DNA of 64,000 bases from Pyrus communis (taxonomy: Eukaryota; Streptophyta; Magnoliopsida; Rosales; Rosaceae): NCBI RefSeq assembly GCF_963583255.1, contig NC_084803.1:2493121-2557120 (forward strand), given 5' to 3'. Each line of letters opens with the position of its first letter. The stretch's first letter is position 1. This document shows, in pieces, positions 21,135 to 31,882 of the stretch. A program made the position numbers and the translations under genes. The notes below the pieces were generated by a model. The model searched no databases, was not told the DNA's origin, and saw only the letters and a program-made list of their open reading frames with translations.

Positions 21135-22101
21135 TTACAGCACGATTGAAAATAGTTTTTCTTCTTCTTTTAACTTTTTCAATGTATAACCACAAAATGT
21201 TGTATTTTCAAGCTACTTGGTTCATGGTTGTATGATTTCAAATCCAATAATGTCAGAATTATTACCATCTTCGTTTTCGGATGCTAGTATTTTTTGGTAT
21301 CCTTTATGCATTTGCTCCAACATTGGATCCGTGAGAAAGCACGTCAATACATCCGCAATCCTGCAGCACAATGCAGCAGATCCTTGGTCATGGTCGGCTG
21401 ACTTTTTGGATACATATCATTGTTCTTTCCCAGCTCAATTTTACGCTGTATGTAATGCAGCAACTTTCTACCAGTGCTTATATCCCTCTTTTGCATTTTT
21501 TTAAGAGAACTCCCCCTCTTTTGCACATAATACAAAATGTGGTTAAATGACGAGTGCTTATATGCTAACAACTAACAGATCATATTAACATTTACAAAGT
21601 GAACAAGCATTAATTAGTGGGACTCCAAAAAATAAATATTAGTTCCAAATATCAGTTCAGTTATGTACATGACTGACCCTGCAGTCAAAAGAATGTTGAG
21701 CAAGAAAATCTTGTAAAAAAACCCAACATGAACAAATTTTTCAAATTGGTCCCATCAGTTTTCCCAAAATCCACTCACAAAATACCCAGTAACATATCAC
21801 TACCAGTAGATATGGAGTTTGTATTTATGTATCTCTGCTTCAAACCATGGTCATCTTTAGAAATCTGCAATTTGATGATGCCTTTCAGCGACCGTCCAAC
21901 ACGTGATCGTGTGCTCTCCTTAGGCCGAAGGGATCTGATGACGAGGTTGCTTCGGCAGACGGAGTCTCCTTCTCACTGGGTTCACAACTGCATACCCTGC
22001 CTCGATTGTATATTGGAACATTTCTATTACCATCAACCAGCCATCCTCTGAAATGCCTCCTTCTGTGTGGAAACCAGCAAGTGACGCAAATCTATGTTTG
22101 C
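21135..22101. other. Intergenic, 3' flanks of convergent genes
   Basis: Between the second lectin kinase and the end of UBP22. It probably contains both 3' UTRs. The open readings here on either strand do not look like proteins. No repeat recognised. Confidence 0.45.
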
Positions 22102-24142
22102 TTAAAGCGTCTTGTGCACATAGAACATCATATAACACTGTGAAGCTCTTACAAACCCCTCATCGACCTCATTAATCCAAGCATTGTCACATCTGTACCA
22201 TTGGTCTTGTATGCGTAAATACGTCACATAATGGCCGGAATCTAGTGTCCCAGAATGAGTAATTACTGCAAAAATCTCAAACTCAGCAGACATCCCAGAC
22301 TCATCCCCCTCGAAAGCAAAGATTCTATTTCCAAATCTGTTACTCACAATCGAAGAAGACAGATAGGGAGTCATGTCTAGCGAGAATGGAAAATGCAAAT
22401 AGCTGTCGATTTTCCTCATCATCTTTCTGACCAGGGAGTGCTCAAACCGTTTTATATGCAAACACAACACCATTGGAAGCTTTCTGATGGACATCTGCTT
22501 CGAAGAGTCTCGGAGTTCTTGACAGTTCTGACAGTACAGTTTCTGGTCTGACCCCAACTTTTCTGGTTTTGTAAACAAGTCTAAACAACCCAAAAGAGTG
22601 GATGAACTGCTGCTACCATTCGCTTTGGCAGGCTTGTTAGATGCATCTGACCAAGAACAGTGGCTTGTGTCTAAGTTGAGTGATATGTCCAAACACGGGT
22701 CATAAGTTGTCGAGGTGAATCCACAAGTCATACAAGTGACATCCGACCTCAACAGTCCTGAGAATACCCTATGCGCAATACACTGGCAGTCTCCACTATC
22801 TGTGAAACACAGGATAACTTCGTAAGGAAAAGCAAACTCTTGACCACCGTAAAAACAAACGATTTCACATGTACGATCTAAAACTCATCTGATTGCCTAT
22901 GATTACCTTTTGTATGGTTTCTTGTTTTGGTTTCTTTCTCATGGATCCCATCTAACACGGAAATGAAGAACTCATGAGCATCCTGCTGCTCGTAACTTGC
23001 CAGATTCTCCGAATGCTGCCACCAACTTGAAGTAGAGAAAATTTTAATCAGTCCAAATGCAATTATACTTCAGCATAGAAGAACTAACAACGAATCTAGC
23101 GACAAATCACATATATAGGGAATTGATCCCACAAAGCAAAAATGGTGCTATCATTTGCAGCGAATCCATGTGATTTCTAATTAGACATAAAAATTATGCA
23201 TTTTGCAGGAAAGGGATTTCACTGCTAAATACCACTATGATACTTCTTGAACTTTGCAACAGATTGCAGACACAAAGACTCGAATATATATCAATCCACA
23301 AACCAAAAATTAAGCATTATAAACTCGGCACGATACTCTGTAACAAAAGATCACACACACAGAGCAATGGCAGACCTGTAAAGCAATCCAGCCGGGCTGT
23401 AAGGAGTCTGATCGCCCGAATACACAGCCGAATAAACACCGTGAAGCTCACAAGGCAAACAAAGCAGGTTTGCCATCCTTTTCCGGCACGTTCTCCTGCT
23501 ATGCCGATCACTCAAGAAGTAATTCCTCAAAGGAGGTGCATGTAGCAGTGCTTGCAACACAGAGTTCATAAAGCAAGTATTCCCCAAATTATTCAACCCC
23601 CTCAAACCCAACGGATAACACGATTTCGCTCTGTGATCCCTCACCAAACACGATTTTTCCGGCTTTTTAAACTCTGATAATTCGACACTCGAACCCCCCA
23701 GCCTCTTCCTCTCACACAGTCTCTCCCCTATACTATCCGCATTGTTTGTGCTGCAAGGCAAGTCCAGCATGCGCTTAGCCATGACAGACTTATCGAAATC
23801 GGGATCGTAGACCTGATCGGTGCACGCACAGCAAAAAAGCTCGGCCCTTTCGACATCGACGGCCAACTCGTGGCCGATTTCCAGCTGGGTATGCATAACT
23901 GCGTGATTCGAACACGAAACCGAAGAGCAAATCAAGCAAATATAGAGTCTACCTTCGAACCCATTACAGAAACTGCATCTGGGTATCTTTGTTTCGTGAA
24001 TCCGAACGCTTGTTCTTCCGTTCGGGGCGGATTTGAGGGATTTCTGGAGGGATTTGTAGCCGTTGCAGCCATGTTTGAGCTTGTAAGCTGAGAGGTGGTT
24101 GCAGGGTTTTGGGTTTGTGTATGAAAGCTTCCTCGTCGACAT
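22102..24142 (-). CDS. UBP22: Ubiquitin carboxyl-terminal hydrolase 22 (SAGA deubiquitinase)
   Basis: This nuclear protease removes ubiquitin from histone H2B as part of the SAGA deubiquitination module. Exons on the minus strand are 24142-23376, 23025-22907 and 22799-22102, giving 527 residues. An N-terminal Zn-finger UBP domain spans about 56-118 ([20 protein letters not shown], then CSNH, GHELAVD and CCAC). The catalytic Cys box is [16 protein letters not shown] (Cys190). The QQDAHEFF motif sits in the middle exon. The His box [15 protein letters not shown] places the catalytic His near 485, and CDNAW follows. All catalytic residues are intact. Two CxxC pairs in the last exon (CMTC, CQNC) form the USP zinc site. 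From memory the Arabidopsis counterpart lies next to an EMC4 gene; here EMC4 is about 4 kb away with one gene between. Confidence 0.95.
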
Positions 24143-27076
24143 GTTTTGATGGAGATTTTGGGAAAGGGAAGGTTGGATTTGTTAGAAATCGCAGAAAGAT
24201 AAAAACTTTACTAAAAAAAAATTGGTAAAATTAATAGATTAATAAACCCAATAGTAATAAGATTTGGGAAAGCAGATCCAATATTGCAGTTAAGAGATGA
24301 GAAGAAATTTGGATCAGCTGAGAGAGAGAGAGAGGCAGGGACTTTTCTGCAATCTGTTTGGGGATGACTTGAAGGAAGAGGGAGGATGAAGAAGGTGCTT
24401 TTTGGGCATAAAATTATGATTTTGTCGACCGACTCATCATGCAGTATACTGTATAATATGAATTCTACTCAGAATATTGAAAAGAAAAAAGGAAAGGAAA
24501 ATTATTTAGAAAATAAGAAATTTTAAAAGTTCAAATTGTGTTAAATAAAATATAGGATTAAATTTAAGAATGCTCTTTAAGCTTTGGATAGTGTTTCACT
24601 TTGGAGAGATTTTTTACTTCACCAGGGCACAATGAAAAATACCTTTTCACTTCGCCCTCTTACTTTTCAATTTGATTTCGAATTCTTAAAGTTATCAAGT
24701 CGTGCAAACATGACTCAACTGTTAATTTGTTACGTTTTTTTTTTTTTTTTTTTTTTTTAACAAACGATAAGGCATAAGGGGAAAGATGGATTTAGCTTCA
24801 CAATGAACTCGGTGCTAAATAGCTATTCACGCAAAGTATATGTTCACAAGAAAATACTTGGAAACCTTAACAAAAAGAATGGACATTTGCACATTCAAGG
24901 CAAACATGGATAATACTTGCATTCCTTCTTGGAATGTGCTTATTTTTTGTTTCGAATAAAGTATTTTGATCAAAAAAATTTTGTAATAAGAACCGTTCAA
25001 TTTCTTAATCTTCATTTGAAAATCACCTCTACAATATGAGATCACAAAATTATTATAATCACTAATCAGGGAGCATTTATTCAATCAAGATTCAAATGTA
25101 CAAATAGTGAAGAGAGATCAGAGTCGTTAAAAACTTGATCAAAGTGGTCGGGTCCCGTCAAACAGCTAGGCGACAATGCTGATGCCACCATTATGGTAGG
25201 GTTTTGGGCCTTTTGGCCTTACTAGAACCGGAATTTCGTGTTGACCTAAAAAAGATAATGGGAATTTCATGATAATGTTGTAGTTATGGAAGTGGATTTT
25301 ATCCTGGATTTAGTTTGATTAAACCTTTTCCTAAGTTTTCAGAAATCAAATTTCAATCAATTAACTAATCAAAATTAAATATCAACACAAGTTTTTGGCC
25401 TTATCTAGCGGGTGACAAGGACGTCGAGTTGGCGATTCTTGAACAGAAAGCGGATGCTTGCGAAGACCATTTCTGGTCTATCCGTGTTAATGAAATCCAT
25501 CCCGTGAAACGCTAAGCGAGTAAACTACCTAACACATGGTAAAAAATTCCTGCAAAGAAGTGGTTGCTTCTCTCAACCTTAGAAACAACCGAACCCAGAC
25601 CAGCCACACATTGAATTTGATCATGACCAATTATCCCTTATTATCACATATCAGCGACATAACAAGATATTAACAACATACCGAAATCTTATCCTCTCAA
25701 GCAACAAAGATTTGGAAAATGATTATTTCAGCCAATTCCTTTTCAGATTATATCTGTTAAGCTTAATTCTCTCCTCGAGTGATGTCATGTGCCGAGAGAG
25801 ATGGGCACAAGAAAATATACACCCGGTTGCCCAAAGATTTTGCCGCAAAATGGGCATCTTGAGCACATTCCTCACAACACATTTAGAGTGACTGCAATCA
25901 CAAGCATAAACTCTGTAAAACTACCCTCGAATGCACTAAGCACTGCAATCTGCATAGATGAACCAATTCCACACTAAGAACTTGTGTGTTGGCAGATGTT
26001 GCATAAGATTTTCGTCCCAAAAACATAGAAGACCACGCGCAAAATAAAACTAGCCTTAATCAATCTCCATAAACAGCTAAACGAGCTGGCAGAAGTCCAC
26101 TTTTGATCCATCTAAAATCTATTTATCTGATAGAAACAAAACAAAAGGCAGTGACAAGAAGTAACCAAGCATATAATACAAGTTTATACATTCAGTTTAC
26201 ACTTTTACAATGTCTAAGCCTATCAACAGCAGTACCTTTCAACTGCTGCTGGTGAGGAACACCAAAAGAAAAGGACCTGCAGAGATTGATTGATATGGCA
26301 AGTTGAAGGACCACAACCAGTAATTGCCAACATGTTGAAGCTCTAATTGTCCACTTTTTCGACGAGTTAGCTAAATAAGTCTTCTGCAGCTGATTCCAGC
26401 AGCAGACTTGGTAAAATTTAGAAACAAAACCATTACCCTAGAAATCGAAACCAGCATACATCAACCGAGATCAACAAACTACAATCTTGTCCTAGATCAA
26501 CAAACTACAATCTTGTTCATACACTATTTATATTTCATACCCACTTACAATAACACCATACACAGTAGTACAACACTCATTACGAGAGAAACTTACCTAC
26601 ACCCGAAACACCACTGTGGTAGTATCTCAAGCCAATTTGTTATGTGTTTAACTTGCTCATATGGCAATGGCAGCACATGATTGACTTGGGACACCGCCTC
26701 AATGGAATCCGAGTGGAAGTCCGATCTCCCTCGCTACCAAATACCAATACAGGAAAAACGCAGATAATCCATACAGCACTAGGGATACAAATAGTTCAGC
26801 TGGATAAAACTGCACAAATCTGCCTAATACTCAACCTTTAGGTCAAAATTCATCCAAGAACACAACTTATTATCGATGAATCCAAATTCACACAATCATA
26901 ATATTTAATTATTTATTCATATCCATCCATGGCAACTAAACATAAACAACAACATCCAAGATCACATACAACGATAACAATCACACATACCCAGAAGCAG
27001 ATTTTCCCAAAAGCACTTATTTTGCGTCGAACGACATACAATTAACCCTTAAATTTGACCAAAGGCAGAGACTTTT
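24143..27076. other. Intergenic, no gene supported
   Basis: The 5' flank of UBP22 includes a short (GA)n run near 24319-24332. A T-run of about 25 bases is at 24734-24758. From about 25400 to 27070 the base composition is less extreme and could hold a long 3' UTR or non-coding transcript of the MAPR gene, but no coding frame is convincing. Confidence 0.4.
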
Positions 27077-27379
27077 TCAAGAAGCGACGCGGCCGACAAC
27101 TGGGTACTTAGCTTCGAACTTCTTCTCCCAGTCGGCGAGGACGCCGATCTCCTTCTCCGTGAGGCCGTCGAGGGAGGCGGTGATGTCCTCGTCGTTCTTG
27201 CTCATCTTCGCCAGAGCTCTGCTGGCGTCCTTGCCGGCGAACATCTCGTACGGCCCTCCGGGACCGTAAAACGACTTGCCGTCCGTGACGTCGAAGACGC
27301 GGCCTTTGAGCGCCACGTATATGGGCTTCGATGGGTCGGTGCCGTTGTACTGAATCAGCTGCTGGGCCGTGAACTCCAT
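27077..27379 (-). CDS. MAPR2: Membrane steroid-binding (MAPR) protein, cytochrome-b5-like
   Basis: A 100-residue single-exon protein consisting almost only of a cytochrome-b5-like heme/steroid-binding domain: FTAQQLIQYNG at the start, IYVALKGRVFDVTDGKSFYG, then GPYEMFAGKDASRALAKMSK. The Tyr residues around FYGPGGPYEMFAG are typical of the MAPR family and replace the axial His pair of true cytochrome b5. No transmembrane segment is present, unlike the longer MSBP1/2, so it fits the short soluble member (probable steroid-binding protein 3 / MAPR2). The gene is GC-rich compared with its flanks. The ATG at 27379 gives the usual MEFTAQQL start. The exact ligand in plants is uncertain. Confidence 0.88.
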   Translation of the reverse strand: MEFTAQQLIQYNGTDPSKPIYVALKGRVFDVTDGKSFYGPGGPYEMFAGKDASRALAKMSKNDEDITASLDGLTEKEIGVLADWEKKFEAKYPVVGRVAS

Positions 27380-28373
27380 CGTTGTGTTGGATTACTGTTG
27401 GCGAGGGCGACGATGGTAAATGTGGAGAATTTGGAGGTTGTTGGGTATCGGAGTAGATGAATGCTCGATTTCTCGATCGTCTGTTCTTTTAAGTTCTTCG
27501 CCAACCAAAATTAAAATTATTTATTTCCAGATTTTTTTTATTAGGGAAAAAGGAAAGGTGGATATTGAAAGTTAGAACATTTTATTTGTTTTTCTGATTA
27601 TATTTTTCCTTTTTATTTATTTATAAGTCAATGATTTTGGATGCAACTTTACTTCATTCAACAGGCTCTTCATGGATAATTCTCAAACTTTAGCGATCAG
27701 AATCGTTTATTTTTCAAGTTATACTTCATAGATCACGTTTACAAAATATTAACCAAATCAGGATCAAAAAAATTGACAAACATTGCATTTTAAAAAACAT
27801 TTCTTCATAACAATTAAATGAGTCAATCAATTCAAATTGAATCAATTATTTATAAAAAATAATCTATGAATAGAGACTAAAAAAACAAATAGTTCAGACC
27901 ATTGAAGTTCGATAGACTCTACAATTAATCCTCATTTTTATGGAAAAATAAAAGGCCTTTGGACAAAGGGTCTGCTTCAGTCAATATCAAAATGGTACTG
28001 ATGGATAGACGATCAAGTTTGAATTTCTCTCTCTTTCTGTAAATTAAAATCTTTAAATTAAGTAATAATTATCACTGATTTACCAATAAAAGCATAATTT
28101 AATTAAGATTACCTCGTAAACTGCTAGCCCAAATGGAAGCGTTAAAATTATAGAGGGTATGAGAATTCATTGAGTCGCTTAAAAAAGAACTACAAACTGA
28201 GTTTCTATTGCCAACAAAACTAAGTAATATCATTCAGAAGTCGGAAAAATCACATTATCCAGGCTTAGCCATGCGCCATCGGCCAGTAAAGAGCAACAAA
28301 TTCTCATCCTGCTTCTGCAAGTTGCCGTTCACCTTTTCTCGAGATTGACAGCCATCCCGACCGAACATTTTTG
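27380..28373. other. Intergenic, AT-rich
   Basis: 5' flank of the MAPR gene and 3' flank of EMC4. No coding region or repeat with definable ends. The EMC4 3' UTR probably occupies about the last 150 bp. Confidence 0.45.
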
Positions 28374-30745
28374 TCAATATAGAGGAATGCCACCACCTGA
28401 ATACTCAACCTCCTGAAATTCGGGGAAGCAGAAAATGTTCAAAAGCGCCCTAAGGTTACAGCTAGAAAACAGCAAGCGGAAGCCGCCAAGAAAGATAACC
28501 ATGACACCAATGGAATTAGGGCCAAAATGGAGTGCAAGTGTGAATTACACGTTAAAAAGAAAATGACAATTACCAAAAGGACATGTATGATTTGTGCAAT
28601 AAACAAGTTTTTCCACGGTTTTATATGAGGAGTTTGTAGCTATCAACAAGCTCCAGACTACCAAGTGCACAAAAGTGTTTGATATGATATGTTTGGGTGT
28701 ATACGGGCCACGGGTGTGCATGTAGAGAGAAAAAGAAACATAATCTTCCCAACAGGGGACTGAATTTCCTCGTAAACTTTCATCGAAACATTTCCAATAC
28801 AGTTTTTTGTTACTCATACAGCTTACAAAACTTGCAAGATCTACCTCATCTACTTCCTTGATGTATCTCAAATTATCCTCTCTAACTACCTCCACCTAGC
28901 TGCTATGTTGCTAACCGACTCAAAAGCTCACACGGCTGCCTGGTTCTTTATTTATCATACGCTGGAGAATTGCTTTAGAAACTTTTGGTGACTAACTTAA
29001 TCTTATGGACAGCCTATAATATTTTCCCTCCCTACAAGAAGAGGAAGCAAGGGAAAGTTCTCCACTACAAGAAACTTTCTTTCGCAAGGAACCATTTACT
29101 AAATCAACTTCAGTATCAAAGAAAGTTTTGGATGAAGCAGCTTAAGTCAATCAATGGTTCCATGATTTCAACAGCTTAGGGAAAATGTAGTGGTGCTGAA
29201 ATTTCTAGAACAAATGGGATGGTTCAAAATAAAATGAGAAAATACCACATGCCAGATGTAATTCAATCGCTAAGGAGGAAGAGTTTTACCTGAGCAGGGG
29301 GTAACGATGAAACCCAATCCGATGCATGTGTAGGAAGCAACCCCAAGGTGTTAAGCTGCCAAGGAAAATAAAAAATTTAATAAACTGGATTTCGTCAAGA
29401 TAATCATAGTGGGGTGAAGAATTTAAAGGATAACAAATGTAGTTCACCTTCCAAACACCCAATGCTAAACCCCCTAAATTAAGGGCAATGAAGAGCAACT
29501 TTGGGGCAATAAGATCTACTTTGCCGTCCTTATAGGGCTCAAAAACTGCATAACCACATTAAAATAAGCATGAACCAAAACAAGGAAATGGATATAAGCA
29601 TGAATTAACAGACAGATGTACAGCATATGTCATGAAAAAAAAATTGCATAAACATATGAACATGGTAAGAAGTCATAGCAAACCGAAAAATACACTAGAC
29701 AGCATGAATCATGCCAAACAAGAAAGAAGGGTTTATATGCACCATTAGGCACAAACAATGAATCATATCAAACAAGGTCATTTTTTTAAATTTGGTTTGT
29801 AAATATTGTGCGAGACAAGAAAATGGAACAATTCATTAACACCCAAAGGCCATGACTGCTGGTTATCGGAAACCATTCATATGATGAGACAGCAATATAG
29901 ACAAGCCAGAACAACACAGGATTTCAAGTTCTATATTGCTTTCAATCGTATTCTTCCCCTACAACTGAAAATTCCACACATACAGACCGACTAACAGAAT
30001 AAGAATCATCTTACCCTTCCCTACACCCTGTAAGGCGCTTATGGGTTGCCAAAGAGCGGAAAATGTGATTCCAATGCTAAACAAATGCACTGTATTCCCA
30101 GCCATCCACATCATGAAACCCATCATCATCAAATTCTTGAATGGGGCCTGTGCAACTTCCCAGGCTTTCTGCAGAAACACAAAGAAACCATGAGATCACA
30201 TAAACTCAAACCATCAAATATCACCGCATTCTCGTGAATATTAACAGGGATCAAGAAAATTCAGCAGAAAAACAGGTACAATTGTAATCCATCAGCAATT
30301 TAAATCATGCCCAATTTGCGATCAAGTGATTATTATCAAGTTAAAGGTAAAGGTACAATGTTTCACCCATAAAATTGTCTGAAATCCCAAGTCTGAAAAA
30401 CCCTAAATCCAATTGCTAAAATATATTCGAATTTAGGGAGGGGAATCACTACCTGAGCTTTCCAAGTAGATTCGGCATCCTTCTTCTGGCGACTCACAGT
30501 CGAATCATCCTACAGAAAAACAAAAACCCCAAATCCAATCAAATGGGAACAAATCCAATCCAAATCCAAATCCAAATCCAAATCGAACGAAGAGGCAAGA
30601 TAGAGAGAGAAGGAACCTGTTCGAGGGAGGCGCGAGAGAAGCCAGGGGGGTCGGGGAAGTCGCGGGAAGAAGGGGAGGTTGAGTTGTCAGTCAAGTCAAC
30701 GGCCCATCTCCGACCTGCTCCCATCACTCCCTTTCCCTTATCCAT
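28374..30745 (-). CDS. EMC4: ER membrane protein complex subunit 4
   Basis: A subunit of the EMC insertase, which inserts membrane proteins into the ER. Exons on the minus strand are 30745-30617, 30509-30453, 30168-30015, 29545-29448, 29355-29290 and 28412-28374, giving 180 residues with all phases matching. Diagnostic segments are DFPDPPGFSRASLEQ, then KKDAESTWKAQKAWEVAQAP, then NLMMMGFMMWMAGNTVHLFS (first membrane segment), KLLFIALNLGGLALGVWK (second) and the conserved end EYSGGGIPLY. The last exon is only 39 nt. The length matches the plant family. It lies head-to-tail with the SLC35F5-like gene upstream. Confidence 0.94.
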
Positions 30746-31350
30746 CGTCGCCGTCCTCTTCTTCTCCTCCGACGCAGTTACAGCAGTAGAGTCGCAGCGC
30801 CACTCTTCGATTTGATCCGACTATATAATATTTGAATACGCGCTCAACTCTCAATGCCTCGGGCCGGCACTCTCCAATCTCCGCTGCTTCTTTTTGTTTT
30901 TTACTTGTTTTTTTTTTCAGATTAAAATTAAAGTTGGTGACGGATTCAATCTTCGATCGATTTTTATTTTGTTAATTAAAAGATAAACTTTGATTTTATT
31001 TATTTATTCTAGCCCTTTTAATAGGTCGAAATTTTGTCATATTGTGTAACCGAAGATTTTACGTTCAAGTCTTATGAATTGTGAGTTCAATATTAATCAT
31101 TATTAGGCTCAAGATGTAATTCTATACAAATTTTTATTTTTAGATTTGTTAAATCAAACAAAATAAAAACCGACAATTTAAATCATTTTTACAAAAAAAA
31201 TTTTTATTAAGTTCGACACAGAAAGTCTCCCTCATAAATAAGTATTTTGTTGAAGCACTTGCCAAGTGGAACTGGAAGTGCTTTTCCACAAAATAAAAGT
31301 GCTTCTCAGATAAACAAATTCTATAAAGAACAAGACTTCGTTGCTGAAAT
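30746..31350. other. Intergenic
   Basis: 5' flank of EMC4, with the promoter probably in the first 150 bp, followed by AT-rich spacer. Fragments like CAAGTGGAACTGGAAGTGC near 31262-31310 resemble a dispersed AAGTGCTTTT repeat also visible near 47900 and 59160. No gene. Confidence 0.4.
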
Positions 31351-31475
31351 TTCAGCCGCCACTCCTACTTACACCCAATCCCATATGAACACGTGTCCAA
31401 ATTTTGATTTTTTTTAAATCAAAACTTGGACATGTATCCACACAGGATTGGTTGTAAGTAGGAATGACTGCTGAA
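31351..31475. mobile_element. Small foldback element (near-perfect palindrome)
   Basis: A 125-bp hairpin with arms of about 58 bp. The left arm runs TTCAGCCGCC..CTCCTACTTACA to AAATTTTGATTT; the right arm, reverse-complemented, runs TTCAGCAGTC..TTCCTACTTACA to AAGTTTTGATTT. The two are inverted copies with about ten mismatches. The loop is nearly absent. No coding capacity and no clear target-site duplication. It lies about 400 bp downstream of the SLC35F5-like gene stop. Confidence 0.65.
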
Positions 31476-31729
31476 CCAAGTTAATTCCTTCTATAAGATG
31501 CTAAAACGTAATTCTAACTATAGACACTTGTAATTTTTTCGACCATACAATTGTCAGAAGAATTTCTTTTAATTATCTAAACAGCACTTACAACATCCCA
31601 AGTTTGTTTAGATGATATTTCATTCAAAACTTGCAATTATTAAATTTCAACAAGAAATGAATTACCAAAACTTTGTCAAACTCTGCTGAAATTTGGTTAT
31701 GAAGCTTCTGTGATGACTAGGGGAGGGAG

Positions 31730-31756
31730 GGAGAGAGAGAGAGAGAGAGAGAGAGA
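31730..31756. repeat. (GA)n microsatellite
   Basis: About 13 GA units, in the probable 3' UTR or just downstream of the SLC35F5-like gene. On the transcript strand it reads (CT)n. Confidence 0.9.
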
Positions 31757-31882
31757 TCCATACAAGTTTGTATGTTGTATACAATGTAAGGGGCAGCTGA
31801 TCTTCCCGTATATCTTTACAAATGTGATAGACGTATTCATTAAACATACAAACTACAACTTCATCGAGATTGTTATGCATCA

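Noticed and set aside
28545..28895. Separate minus-strand gene between EMC4 exons
   Set aside because: It lies wholly in the last EMC4 intron, has no recognisable domain, and its composition fits non-coding DNA.
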